Positions 25,890 to 33,675 of a stretch of 64,000 bases of DNA are shown one piece after another. The stretch lies in contig CAKUBV010000006.1 in NCBI GenBank assembly GCA_934643455.1, forward strand, positions 35,932 through 99,931. The letters are read 5' to 3'. A program made the position numbers and the translations under genes. Position 1 is the first letter of the stretch. Each line of letters starts with the position of its first letter. The notes below the pieces were generated by a model. It searched no databases and was not told where the DNA came from. It was given only the letters and a program-made list of their open reading frames with translations. Origin of the DNA: Candidatus Proelusimicrobium excrementi. Its GTDB lineage: Bacteria > Elusimicrobiota > Elusimicrobia > Elusimicrobiales > Elusimicrobiaceae.

Positions 25890-26549
25890 TTAAGCCCTCT
25901 CTTTTTTTCTTTTCATAGGTTTATACACATCAATAACTTTACCAACTATATGTACGCGAGAAAGTTCATATATAAGTTTTTTATATTGAGGGTTATCCGG
26001 GACAAGATGTATATTTTCACCATGTATATAAAATCGTTTGACTGTACTATATTCATCGTCTATTCTTGCTAAAACCACATCGCCTTGTAAAGGGTCAATA
26101 TCTGGGTCTACAATAATAAAATCTCCATCATAAATAGAATGGCTCGGATCTTCTGGATCCACCATGCAATTGCCGGTTATTTTAATTGCAAACTGATTTT
26201 CTCCAGTTTTTCTATAAGGTAAAAAAGATTCTGTTTCTTCTAAAATAAATTTTTCATTTTTAGCTGATGAAATGCCACGCACTGGAATATAATCTAATTC
26301 TATTCTAGCTTCTACCATGTTTGATAAATTTTTTTGACTGTATATACTGAAAATTTCTTTGAGTTCTTGCTCTGATTTCTTGAATATTTTAGACATCTTT
26401 TTTATGTAACTTTCTGAAGGCTTATCTTTGCCTTTAAACCAATCTGAAACTGTTGTAGGCGTAATACCCAAAAGTCCTGCCAATTTTGTCTGCGCCCCTC
26501 TTAGGACTCCTTCATTAATGCTTTTTAGTAAACCTTCTTTCTTATCCAT
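25890..26549 (-). CDS. CI/LexA-type phage repressor (HTH + S24 peptidase fold)
   Basis: 219 aa. N-terminal helix-turn-helix (TKLAGLLGITPTTVSDWFKG), linker, and a C-terminal S24 domain (IVDPDIDPLQGDVVLARI, STVKRF, VPDNPQYKKL). The Lys of the dyad is kept in TVKRF. The usual GNSM carrying the nucleophile Ser is GNCM here (codon TGC), so Ser is replaced by Cys. It would repress the rightward promoter at 26594. GATGAGGA precedes the start. Confidence 0.88.
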   Translation of the reverse strand: MDKKEGLLKSINEGVLRGAQTKLAGLLGITPTTVSDWFKGKDKPSESYIKKMSKIFKKSEQELKEIFSIYSQKNLSNMVEARIELDYIPVRGISSAKNEKFILEETESFLPYRKTGENQFAIKITGNCMVDPEDPSHSIYDGDFIIVDPDIDPLQGDVVLARIDDEYSTVKRFYIHGENIHLVPDNPQYKKLIYELSRVHIVGKVIDVYKPMKRKKERA

Positions 26550-26593
26550 ATTATTTTTTCCTCATCGTAAAATGGGCAAATAAAAATATTCCC

Positions 26594-26636
26594 TTGACTT
26601 TTTAGGTTATTTAACCTAAAATAACCTTACAAGGTT
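26594..26636 (+). promoter_or_regulatory. Rightward early promoter with overlapping operators
   Basis: TTGACT (26594-26599) and TAAAAT (26617-26622) are separated by exactly 17 bases. The spacer is filled by TTTAGGTTATTTAACCTAAA (26601-26620), a palindrome with perfect 9-base half-sites. AACCTTACAAGGTT (26623-26636) adds a second palindrome using the same AACCT half-site. A pR-type promoter blocked by repressor binding is the natural reading. Confidence 0.85.
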
Positions 26637-26639
26637 TCA

Positions 26640-26840
26640 ATCCGGGGTAAACCGGGTTAAGCTTAAAGCGGCGGCGAAGTTCCACCGGTAAGCAGACAAC
26701 GCCGAACGCTGAAAAAGGATTGAAGATACAGGAAGTACGGCTAAAAAAATTTGAGTAACATCACCGGCGTTAGCCCCGCCGGTGATACTGTATCTTCAAA
26801 ACCGAGTATATAATCCGCAAAAGTATGTACTCGGTTTTAT
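26640..26840 (+). ncRNA. Structured early leader ending in a terminator
   Basis: A 12-base stem (TTGAAGATACAG at 26724 with CTGTATCTTCAA at 26788) encloses a second hairpin ATCACCGGCG/CGCCGGTGAT (26760-26787). It is followed at 26800-26838 by AAACCGAGTA..TACTCGGTTT and TATTTTAG, a terminator. No ORF is seen before 26895. Could be a small RNA or an antitermination/attenuation leader. Confidence 0.55.
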
Positions 26841-26894
26841 TTTAGCAATTTTTACCAATAAATAGGATTTAAAAATAATCAAAGAGGTTTAGAA

Positions 26895-27233
26895 ATGACG
26901 AAAGAGCAGCGCAAACAGGCACCGAAAGAAATTGTGATAAATATCGGCGAGGGTGATAATGCAGTGAAAGTGCATTGTTATACCGTTTACGGGCTTTCTT
27001 TAACAATGCCGGGCAGAGGAGGAAGAGGCAAATTATCTACGGACTATATATATAAGGCCCTGCGCAAATCCCCCCCGCTGCCCTCCGTGGAATATGCCGG
27101 GATGAGGGTATTCCCGAAGGATAAGGAGTTTTTAAAGAAAGTTATGGCGTGGATTTTAAACGACAAAACCTTTGCACAGGAAAAAAGGGAATTAGACGCC
27201 GCCTACCTTGAACAGCTGAGGGCGCAGAGATGA
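26895..27233 (+). CDS. Early phage protein, unknown (112 aa)
   Basis: Basic, soluble; no recognised domain. AGAGGTTTAGAA precedes the ATG. Contains PGRGGRGKLSTDYIYKALRK, which could bind nucleic acid. First gene downstream of the leader terminator; its stop overlaps the next start (ATGA). Confidence 0.6.
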   Translation: MTKEQRKQAPKEIVINIGEGDNAVKVHCYTVYGLSLTMPGRGGRGKLSTDYIYKALRKSPPLPSVEYAGMRVFPKDKEFLKKVMAWILNDKTFAQEKRELDAAYLEQLRAQR

Positions 27234-27457
27234 GGCCTTACGACGTGGAGTTAGATATCGGCGGGATTGTGCTTGAGGTTTGCGGCAACTATACCCCGCC
27301 GAGAGAGGCCTGCAAGAGCGGACACCCCGACACCTGGGAAGAGGAAGAGCCGGGCGAGTTGGATATTACGGCAGTCGCCTTAGACGGCAAAGCCCTTAAA
27401 TGCGATTTAGCGGCTTTTAAGGCGGCATGGGAAGACCGAATATGGGAAAGCCTGTGA
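27230..27457 (+). CDS. Early phage protein, unknown (75 aa)
   Basis: Acidic small protein, coupled to the preceding gene through ATGA. Centre rich in Glu/Pro (WEEEEPGELDI). No family recognised. Confidence 0.6.
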   Translation: MRPYDVELDIGGIVLEVCGNYTPPREACKSGHPDTWEEEEPGELDITAVALDGKALKCDLAAFKAAWEDRIWESL

Positions 27458-27558
27458 GCTTTGTGTTTATTGCGCCATTTGGCGCGACAGTAAACGCGAA
27501 CCTTGCGTTAAGGTGGGCGTTTAAGGAGGGGCACAATGTTAAAAGTTTTAAAAGATAA
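27442..27558 (+). CDS. Possible small ORF (38 aa)
   Basis: MGKPVSFVFIAPFGATVNAN and onward; overlaps the gene before by 16 bases and the one after by 23, in a tightly packed run. Weak ribosome binding site. It may be spurious. Confidence 0.3.
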   Translation: MGKPVSFVFIAPFGATVNANLALRWAFKEGHNVKSFKR

Positions 27559-27652
27559 GGCCGACGAAATTATAGATTTTTTGGTTTTGGTTCTTACGCT
27601 GGGCTTTGCGGTTAAAGGACTGATTTTAATAGGGTTTGTGTTTTTTTATTAA
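27536..27652 (+). CDS. Small membrane protein (38 aa)
   Basis: Preceded by AAGGAGGGG, a very strong ribosome binding site. Charged N-terminus (MLKVLKDKADE) and a hydrophobic segment to the end (FLVLVLTLGFAVKGLILIGF). Unknown phage inner-membrane peptide. Confidence 0.55.
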   Translation: MLKVLKDKADEIIDFLVLVLTLGFAVKGLILIGFVFFY

Positions 27653-27707
27653 CTCGGGCCGACGGGAGGGCCGGAACCTAATTTTAGGTTTATTTCCCGT
27701 GCAATTT

Positions 27708-27778
27708 CGCGGGGTGGTGTAAGGGTAACATGGCGGTTTCATAAGCCGCAGTTAAAGGTTCGACTCCTTTCCCCGCAA
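27708..27778 (+). tRNA. Phage-encoded tRNA-Met (CAT anticodon), initiator-like
   Basis: Cloverleaf: acceptor CGCGGGG with CCCCGCA, D stem GTGT/ACAT, anticodon stem GCGGT/GCCGC with loop TTCATAA, T stem AAAGG/CCTTT with loop TTCGACT. Position 1 is C opposite A72, the mismatch typical of initiator tRNA; the anticodon stem has only two of the three G-C pairs of initiators (the third is T-G). CCA is not encoded. A tRNA-Ile2 with modified CAT is an alternative. Confidence 0.88.
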
Positions 27779-27820
27779 AGATTTTGGCTTAGGCCAAAAA
27801 ATAAAATAAATAACTAAAAC

Positions 27821-27901
27821 GCCGGAGCCGGGCTCAAGTCTAGAGCCGAAATATCGGGATTGCAGTTCCAACCACCGGCCCCGATTAGCCAAGGCTCCGG
27901 C
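27821..27901 (+). ncRNA. Three-way-junction RNA in front of the Sak4-like gene
   Basis: The closing stem GCCGGAGCC/GGCTCCGGC is perfect over 9 bases. Inside are hairpin GGCTC-AAGTCTA-GAGCC and a longer arm closed by ATCGGG/CCCGAT. It ends 18 bases before the ATG at 27920 and follows the tRNA. Possible cis-regulatory or processed RNA; no known class recognised. Confidence 0.5.
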
Positions 27902-27919
27902 GAGATAAAGAGGATAAAA

Positions 27920-28972
27920 ATGGTATTCAAGAAAGCAAAAAAGGAACAGGCTAAATTAAGATTAGCCTTAAGCGGCCCGAGCGGATCGGGCAAGACGTAC
28001 ACCGCACTTACTTTTGCCAAATATATAGGCAAAAAAGTGGCGGTAATAGATACGGAAGGTAACAGCGCGAGCAAGTACGCCAATTTGTTTGATTTTGACG
28101 TTGTTAGCCTGGAAGATTGCCACCCCAGGAATTTTATCCAGGCGATAGACGAAGCGTGCCGATACGGTTATGACGTATTGATTATTGACAGCCTTTCGCA
28201 TGCGTATTCGGGAAAAAACGGATTGCTGGAGCTTACGGACAAGGAAAAATTAAGGCTCAGAACAAACAACAACTTCCAAGCGTGGGGAAAGACGTCGCCT
28301 TTGCAGACGGAGTTTATAAATAAAATTCTTACGTCGCATATTCATATTATAGCCACTTTGCGCGTAAAGACGGCTTATGACATGGTGGACGAAAACGGCA
28401 AAAAGAAGCCGGTAAAAATAGGACTTGAGCCTATTCAAAAACCGGGGGTGGAATATGAGTTTGATATTTTAGGCGAAATGACGCCGGATAATACTTTTAT
28501 CGTCAGCAAAACGCGCTGTCCGGAGCTTAACGGATACATAAAACAACAGCCGGGTGCGGAAACGGCCGAAATTATCAAAAAATGGCTTAGCGACGGCGTT
28601 GCGCCCGACCCGCAACAAGAAGAAGCCCCGGCCCAGCAAAGCGCGCCCGCGCCGGCCGTGAAAGAATCCAAAAAGATAATATTCCCCACTTCCGTCAAAG
28701 CCGATAAAGCGGAAGCAGAACAGAATAAAGCCAAAGAAGATTTGGCGAAAAAGGGCATATTTGAAGACGTTGGCGTTTTGGAAAAAATAGCGGAAAAGCA
28801 GGAAAGCAGCGGGACGGTTTACGGATATATTATATCCGGCCAGCCGGTAGGGTTTAGGAGTTATTCTTCCCGGGCGGCGGAAGAAAACAAGAAGTTAATC
28901 GGGCAGAAAGTGCTGTTTAAAGCCTTAGTCGGCCCTAACGGATGCAATTTGATTTCAATACAAGGAGCGTAA
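27920..28972 (+). CDS. Sak4-like RecA-fold ATPase (AAA_24)
   Basis: 350 aa from the ATG at 27920 (AGAGG 8 bases upstream). Walker A SGPSGSGKTYTAL near residue 17, Walker B DVLIIDSLSHAYSG, and a RecA-like core to about residue 220; then a Pro/Ala/Gln-rich linker and a small C-terminal domain. Family members are phage single-strand annealing/recombination proteins that work with SSB. The next gene is SSB-like and the recombination set continues with a PD-(D/E)XK nuclease and RusA. Confidence 0.8.
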   Translation: MVFKKAKKEQAKLRLALSGPSGSGKTYTALTFAKYIGKKVAVIDTEGNSASKYANLFDFDVVSLEDCHPRNFIQAIDEACRYGYDVLIIDSLSHAYSGKNGLLELTDKEKLRLRTNNNFQAWGKTSPLQTEFINKILTSHIHIIATLRVKTAYDMVDENGKKKPVKIGLEPIQKPGVEYEFDILGEMTPDNTFIVSKTRCPELNGYIKQQPGAETAEIIKKWLSDGVAPDPQQEEAPAQQSAPAPAVKESKKIIFPTSVKADKAEAEQNKAKEDLAKKGIFEDVGVLEKIAEKQESSGTVYGYIISGQPVGFRSYSSRAAEENKKLIGQKVLFKALVGPNGCNLISIQGA

Positions 28973-28974
28973 CT

Positions 28975-29436
28975 ATGAATTATGAAGTGGATTTAAACGA
29001 GTATGAAAGCGACGGGAGCCAGCAGTATTTAATCCCGCACGGCGAATATCTTATGGAAATTAAAGACGTTGTGCCGGGCGAAAGTAAAAAAGGCCTACCG
29101 CAGCTTAAGTTTAGGTTTGATTTAGTCAATCTTCCCAAAGACTGGGATTACAACAGCAGGGTTTACACAACTATCACGCTGATACCCAAAGGCGAAAGAG
29201 GGCACGGGATAGCGGTGCATTTCCTTAAGAACTTGGGCTTTAAGCCTGGTGAAGACGGGGTAATATCCTTTGAGCTTGAAGAGTTTATGGGCTTAAAAGT
29301 TTTGGCGACGGTTTACCAGGAAAAAGGCACGGACGGCAATACGTACAACCGCGTTAAAGACTTTAAGTTTTGGACGCCGGAAGAAAACGCCGGCGAAGCG
29401 GAAAGCGCGGCCGATACGAACGATGTTCCGTTTTAG
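28975..29436 (+). CDS. DUF669-like, SSB-tailed DNA-binding protein
   Basis: 153 aa from the ATG with AAGGAG upstream. Pattern EVDLNEYESDGSQQYLIPHG..LKFRFDL..AVHFLKNLGF fits phage DUF669 proteins. The acidic end ADTNDVPF resembles the SSB C-terminal tip that recruits partner proteins. It starts two bases after the Sak4-like gene, in agreement with a role in recombination or replication. Confidence 0.7.
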   Translation: MNYEVDLNEYESDGSQQYLIPHGEYLMEIKDVVPGESKKGLPQLKFRFDLVNLPKDWDYNSRVYTTITLIPKGERGHGIAVHFLKNLGFKPGEDGVISFELEEFMGLKVLATVYQEKGTDGNTYNRVKDFKFWTPEENAGEAESAADTNDVPF

Positions 29437-29500
29437 ACTGGACAGACTCTGAATCAAGTTCAGGATGACGGCAAAAATAAGCCATGCGAGCGTGCAACAA

Positions 29501-29635
29501 GCGTGCTTTGTTGATTTTGGAGCGGATTTTAATTTTGTTCCGCGCGCGGTGTACTAAGTATGATGCGCCCAAAGGGCGCGCAGTACCCAAGCAAGGGAAA
29601 AATTAAAATCAGCCCAAAAGCGGCAAAGTGCTAGC
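29501..29635 (+). repeat. Long-hairpin element E4
   Basis: Arms GCGTGCTTTGTTGATTTTGG with the complement ending CAAAGTGCTAGC; mid-stem GATTTTAATTTT/AAAATTAAAATC; tip GCGCCC-AAA-GGGCGC. Almost identical to E5 including 40 bases of tail (TGAGAATTTAATTTAACACG and on) that runs into the next gene's ribosome binding site. Fills the gap between 29437 and 29679. Confidence 0.8.
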
Positions 29636-29678
29636 AGTGAGAATTTAATTTAACACGAGTAATTTTTTAAGAGGACAA

Positions 29679-30428
29679 ATGTTTACTTTACCGAAACCAA
29701 AATATGAAGTTACGGCAAAGGCTTATCGCAATGCGCACATATACAGCATTGACGGCGAAAAATTGCCGAGTGTAACTAAGATATTGCAGATAATCGGCGG
29801 CGGCAAGATGAACGCCTTAATGATTTGGGCGCGCCGGGAAGCCCTAAAACTTGCCGAAAGCGAGCTTTTTAAAGCCATTGAGGATAACCGCACCTTAACC
29901 TATGAAAGCGTGTCGGAAATGCTGAAAGCGTGCGACCGCCAGCCGGACAAAATTAAGGAAGCAAGCGCAGACTTGGGGACGCGTGTGCATGAAGCGATAG
30001 ACGCGTACATCTTGGGCAAAGAGCCTGTTCTTGACGATGAAAGCACTATCGGCTTTACAAACTTCCTTAACTGGCTGAATATGCAAGGTATGGAACTTGT
30101 CAGCGGGGATATACCGGTGGCTAGCAAAAGGCTGGGCTACGGCGGACGTCTTGACGCTTTAGGGCTTAAAGACGGGCGGATCTTTGTGCTGGATTGGAAG
30201 ACTTCCAACGCTTTAAGGGAAGAATACCCCTTGCAGGTTGCGGCTTATGCGTATGCGTTTAAAGAGATGTACGGGCTCTCCGTCGCCGGGGCGACTGTAG
30301 TCCGCTTCGATAAAACGGATCCGAATATCTTTGAAGCCAAAGACATTGATATGACGCATGCTTTGGGCGCGTGGCTTTCGGCAATTGCGTTATACAGAAA
30401 CATGAATCAGCAGCTTTGGTTAGAATAG
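29679..30428 (+). CDS. PD-(D/E)XK phage exonuclease
   Basis: 249 aa. Active-site run GYGGRLDALG, FVLDWKTSN and the downstream YPLQVAAYAYAF match the PD-(D/E)XK nuclease (Cas4/RecB-like) fold; ADLGTRVHEAIDAY supplies the early His. Likely resects double-strand ends for the Sak4-like annealing system. AAGAGGA precedes the ATG, directly after the tail of E4. Confidence 0.82.
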   Translation: MFTLPKPKYEVTAKAYRNAHIYSIDGEKLPSVTKILQIIGGGKMNALMIWARREALKLAESELFKAIEDNRTLTYESVSEMLKACDRQPDKIKEASADLGTRVHEAIDAYILGKEPVLDDESTIGFTNFLNWLNMQGMELVSGDIPVASKRLGYGGRLDALGLKDGRIFVLDWKTSNALREEYPLQVAAYAYAFKEMYGLSVAGATVVRFDKTDPNIFEAKDIDMTHALGAWLSAIALYRNMNQQLWLE

Positions 30429-30484
30429 CAGGGCTATTCTTGAATACCGGGGGCGGCAACCCCGCCCCTTTGGGAACAAAGAAA

Positions 30485-30631
30485 ATGAGAAGAAACAAGA
30501 AAATCAACTCAAGAGGGTGGAGCCCGTTTTTTAAGAGCGGCAGTTCCGCCAAAATCCGCCGCATAAAAGTAGGCGATTTCAGAGTTTACGCAAAGGTGCA
30601 GAATTATGAATTTAACGAAATTAAAAATTAA
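30485..30631 (+). CDS. Small basic protein (48 aa)
   Basis: Starts MRRNKKINSRGWSPFFKSGS, very basic, no family. The ATG at 30485 is chosen over an upstream GTG-type start that would cross the previous gene. Overlaps the following gene by 26 bases. Confidence 0.4.
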   Translation: MRRNKKINSRGWSPFFKSGSSAKIRRIKVGDFRVYAKVQNYEFNEIKN

Positions 30632-31067
30632 AAACAATGAAACCGAAATACATTACGCGAATAATGTCGGCAAAGGAAACAACAAAACGACAATTTTCAA
30701 AAGCGGGGAAAGGCAAAGCCCGGAGTTTTTTAAATGTTTGGAGCCTTTAAAAAAATATCTGCTGGAAGCCCTGGACTTGGACGAAGAATACGGCGAGGGA
30801 ATGACGATAACTGGGCTTACTTTAAAAGAGGAAAACCCGGACGGCGACTATATAGAAAATTACGGCGTGGTTATCAGCGCGGTAAAGAAATTGGACAACT
30901 CCAACACGCCGGCTTGCATAAATACGCCGTATATTCCGCCTTTGCGCGACGAAAACACCCTTACTATCATGAATGACGATTTGGCAGAGGAAATAAATAT
31001 AATAATCGGCTTTTGCGAGCGTTTTATAAACGGAGAAGAGCGGGCACAAGGGGAGCTTTTCAAATGA
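30606..31067 (+). CDS. Early phage protein, unknown (153 aa)
   Basis: Soluble acidic protein with no family recognised. Stop overlaps the rusA start (ATGA), so it belongs to the recombination operon. Confidence 0.6.
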   Translation: MNLTKLKIKNNETEIHYANNVGKGNNKTTIFKSGERQSPEFFKCLEPLKKYLLEALDLDEEYGEGMTITGLTLKEENPDGDYIENYGVVISAVKKLDNSNTPACINTPYIPPLRDENTLTIMNDDLAEEINIIIGFCERFINGEERAQGELFK

Positions 31068-31465
31068 AAATCAGCTTTGAGGTTCTTGGACTGCCCAAGC
31101 CGCAGGCGCGGCCGCGAGTGTTCCGGATGGGCGCAAAAATTGTTACCCACAGCCCAAAGACAAGCTGGTATCAGATTGTATATTGGGCGGCTGTGCAGCA
31201 CAGGGCCCAAACTGTATTAAATGGCCCTCTTAAAATGGAAATTACGCTGGTTCTTCCAGTTCCGCACAGTTGGAGCAAGAAGAAAAAGGCCTCTGCCAAA
31301 TATGTAAGCGTGCGGCCGGATTTGGATAATTATGCCAAAGCGGTGTTGGACGCTTTCAATAACGCCTGCGTGTGGAATGACGACGGGCAGGTGGCGGAGC
31401 TTATAATCCGCAAAATATACGGCGAAGAGCCCAAAGCGGTTATAAGCGTTGAAGAATTGGAGTAG
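31064..31465 (+). CDS. rusA: RusA-like Holliday junction resolvase
   Basis: 133 aa. KPQARPRVFR and RPDLDNYAKAVLDAFNNACVW followed by NDDGQV carry the three conserved Asp residues for metal binding. Resolves four-way junctions during phage recombination. The ATG at 31064 overlaps the preceding stop. Confidence 0.9.
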   Translation: MKISFEVLGLPKPQARPRVFRMGAKIVTHSPKTSWYQIVYWAAVQHRAQTVLNGPLKMEITLVLPVPHSWSKKKKASAKYVSVRPDLDNYAKAVLDAFNNACVWNDDGQVAELIIRKIYGEEPKAVISVEELE

Positions 31466-31468
31466 ATT

Positions 31469-32179
31469 ATGGCGGGAAAAAATAGTTTTATTCTCCGCAA
31501 TGAATATTTAGACATTTTTGAGGATTTGTCCGACAAGCAGGCCGGCGTCTTGATAAAGACGGTATACAGATATGCTGTTAATGGAAAGAAACCGGAAGGC
31601 TTAAACGATGAAGCCTTGAAGATGGCCTTTAAGTTCATTAAGAAGGATATAGATTATGACACGGCCAAATACAACGAACTGTGCGAAAAACGGGCGGAAG
31701 CCGGCAAAAGCGGCGGAAGACCTAAAAAGCAAATGGTTTGCGAAAAAGCAAATGGTTTTTTTGAAAAGCAAAAAAAGCATAGTGATGTTGTTAGTGTAGT
31801 TGATGTTGTTAGTGATGTTGATAATAAACTACTTACCGCGGACAAAGCCGCGGGGCAGGCGGAAAAATCCCCAAAACCCAAGAAATTAAACAACTTGCAG
31901 GAGTTTTCAAACCGGGTAATTGCGGAATTTGAGGATTTGCAAACGCAAGATCAGATAAGCGTTTGGTTTAAGCGAAATTGCCGTAATTTATCGGACATCT
32001 TAAAGTTCTGCGGCGGGGATATTGATATCGCCCTTGAATGCATAGCCGTTTGCGTTGAGCGTTTGGAAAAAGCCGGGCTTAAAGGCGGGTATGAAGCCGT
32101 CTGCAGGAACTTGCCCGACTATTACCGAGAGGCCTGCCAAAGAGTTAAAGCGAGGACAAATGCACAGGAAAACAACTGA
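31469..32179 (+). CDS. DUF6291-like replication-module protein
   Basis: 236 aa. N-terminal ILRNEYLDIFEDLSDKQAGV and basic AGKSGGRPKKQ match phage DUF6291 proteins found where replication organisers occur. The middle is a low-complexity run of Ser, Asp and Val encoded by a simple GTT/GAT repeat (31785-31830). The C-terminal 90 residues are helical. Probable DNA-replication accessory; function inferred from location. Confidence 0.6.
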   Translation: MAGKNSFILRNEYLDIFEDLSDKQAGVLIKTVYRYAVNGKKPEGLNDEALKMAFKFIKKDIDYDTAKYNELCEKRAEAGKSGGRPKKQMVCEKANGFFEKQKKHSDVVSVVDVVSDVDNKLLTADKAAGQAEKSPKPKKLNNLQEFSNRVIAEFEDLQTQDQISVWFKRNCRNLSDILKFCGGDIDIALECIAVCVERLEKAGLKGGYEAVCRNLPDYYREACQRVKARTNAQENN

Positions 32180-32579
32180 AGATGTTTTTAAAGCGCCGCC
32201 GGCAAACGCCTGCGGCAAGTGCTGGCAAGATAAGCACGGCGTTTATATGAGCCTGCCGGTTTTCTTGGAGCCGGAAGATTCTTACAAGCCGCATATCCTG
32301 CTTTGCTATAAGGCGTTTTGCCCGGTTTGCGGTGATGTTAAGATTTATTGCCGGGTGGCGGATTTCCCCCAAGCGGGCATTTACCGCTTAAGCGGCGATA
32401 TCCCGGATTTTAATTTGCGGTTTTGGCCCGAACTTAAAGGCATAGACTTTAAGGGGTTTATAGCCCTTATGCTGGCAGAGCCAAAGCGGCAATATTACGC
32501 CTTTGAGGATTTGCCGGCACTGGACAGCGGACACCGAGCGGAGTTTTACGAGCCTAAATCCGCGGGGCTTTATGTTTAG
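32160..32579 (+). CDS. Zinc-finger-like phage protein (139 aa)
   Basis: CGKCW and CPVCG pairs suggest one zinc site. GCGAGGACA precedes the ATG, which lies in the last codons of the upstream gene. No named family. Confidence 0.5.
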   Translation: MHRKTTEDVFKAPPANACGKCWQDKHGVYMSLPVFLEPEDSYKPHILLCYKAFCPVCGDVKIYCRVADFPQAGIYRLSGDIPDFNLRFWPELKGIDFKGFIALMLAEPKRQYYAFEDLPALDSGHRAEFYEPKSAGLYV

Positions 32580-32675
32580 AACGGGGTATAGAACAGAAAA
32601 ATAATTTAGAACGTCTAAACGGCGATGAACGGCGTTCATTACGTGTTTTGTTCTAGGTTTTTGGAGGATTTAGAA

Positions 32676-32957
32676 ATGAAGAAGATTGAGATTTCCCTTA
32701 CGTACAAGTGGTTTGATTTAATCGCTTCCGGCAAGAAAACGAGCGAGTATCGCCAAGTAAAGCCGTTTTGGACGGCGCGCTTTAAAAATGCTAAGCCCGG
32801 CGACGAGATTATCTTCCAGCGCGGTTACAGCCATGTTATTACAGTGCGGAAGTTGACGGGTGTGAGCATTGTGGAAGGCTGGCAGCTGCCGGAAGCGGAG
32901 CGGGAGTTTTTCGGCCCGTGCAATGATGTGAAATTTTACAAGGTGGACTTCAAATGA
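32676..32957 (+). CDS. ASCH-domain protein
   Basis: 93 aa from the ATG with GGAGG upstream. LTYKWFDLIASGKKTSEYR and FKNAKPGDEIIFQRG are the ASCH/PUA-like core, an RNA-binding or nucleoside-processing fold common in phages. Stop overlaps the Dam start (ATGA). Confidence 0.75.
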   Translation: MKKIEISLTYKWFDLIASGKKTSEYRQVKPFWTARFKNAKPGDEIIFQRGYSHVITVRKLTGVSIVEGWQLPEAEREFFGPCNDVKFYKVDFK

Positions 32958-33346
32958 AAAAAAGATATTGGCTTACTCCGCCGGAAGAATTTAAGAAGCT
33001 GAATCAAGAATTTAACTTTGATTTTGCCCCGTGCCCCTGCCCCCGCCCGGAAGGATATAACAGCCTTGTTCTGCCGTGGGGCAAGTGCAATTATGTAAAC
33101 CCTCCGTTTTTGAAAGAAGACGCGCCCTTTGGCGGGCCTTCCGCTTTCGCCCGTAAAGCCATAGAAGAAGCGCAAAGGGGCAACACAAGCGTTTTTGTTT
33201 TGCCTCTGCCTTAGAGCATAGCTCTGCTTATGGAAGCGGGCGCAGAAGTGCGTTACGGCGGCAAATGGCGGTGGCTTGAGGCCTACAGCAAAGAGCCGGG
33301 CCCGGCAAGAGCGCAAGGGATTTTTATACTGAGAGGGAAGATATAG
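32954..33346 (+). pseudogene. dam: Phage N6-adenine methyltransferase (Dam type), interrupted
   Basis: YWLTPPEEFKKLNQEFNFDF and NYVNPPF (catalytic NPPF) are typical of phage Dam enzymes. A TAG at 33212-33214 stops the frame after 86 codons; the same frame continues for 43 codons (ALLMEAGAEVRYGGKWRWLE and so on) to the stop at 33344. One base change from CAG would explain it. Other phage genes here end in TAG, so recoding of TAG is not supported. The short form may lack activity. Confidence 0.75.
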
Positions 33347-33498
33347 AAAAAGGCAAATAAAAATGATATAAATAAATGAGGAGAACCTTCTAGGAATGCC
33401 GTGTTTGTTTGTTATATTACTGTTGAAAATATAAGTAAAGTTTATAGAATATAATTAAGGTAATTAGTACGTTTTCTTATAAAATTCTTGGAGACAAT

Positions 33499-33675
33499 AT
33501 GCCTAAATCTCGCAAATCATATTATGAAGAAATGTTCTTAAAAATGGGGATTAAATCTAATGCCAAAAACATTAATAATTTTGAAAAATTTTCATTATTA
33601 AGGCATGTTGATTATACAACTATCCCAGAAATTAATATATCAAAAGAGGAAAGAGATTATGCCGGGATGGAATGA
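33499..33675 (+). CDS. Small protein ahead of the ClpP-like gene (58 aa)
   Basis: Starts MPKSRKSYYEEMFLKMGIKS, basic N-terminus, acidic end. CTTGGAGACAAT precedes the ATG. Overlaps the next gene's start by 17 bases, so the two are coupled. AT-rich compared with neighbouring phage genes. No family recognised; a partner or adaptor of the protease is possible. Confidence 0.6.
   Translation: MPKSRKSYYEEMFLKMGIKSNAKNINNFEKFSLLRHVDYTTIPEINISKEERDYAGME

Noticed and set aside
27782..27800. Terminator after the phage tRNA
   Set aside because: TTTTGGC-TTAG-GCCAAAA is a hairpin but lacks a following T-run on the plus strand.
31785..31830. Tandem repeat with phase variation in the DUF6291-like gene
   Set aside because: The GTT/GAT-rich run is imperfect and in frame; it looks like a low-complexity linker.
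33212..33214. Recoded TAG (TAG read as Gln) in the phage
   Set aside because: Several phage genes, such as those ending at 30428 and 31465, use TAG as their real stop, and only one gene has an internal TAG.
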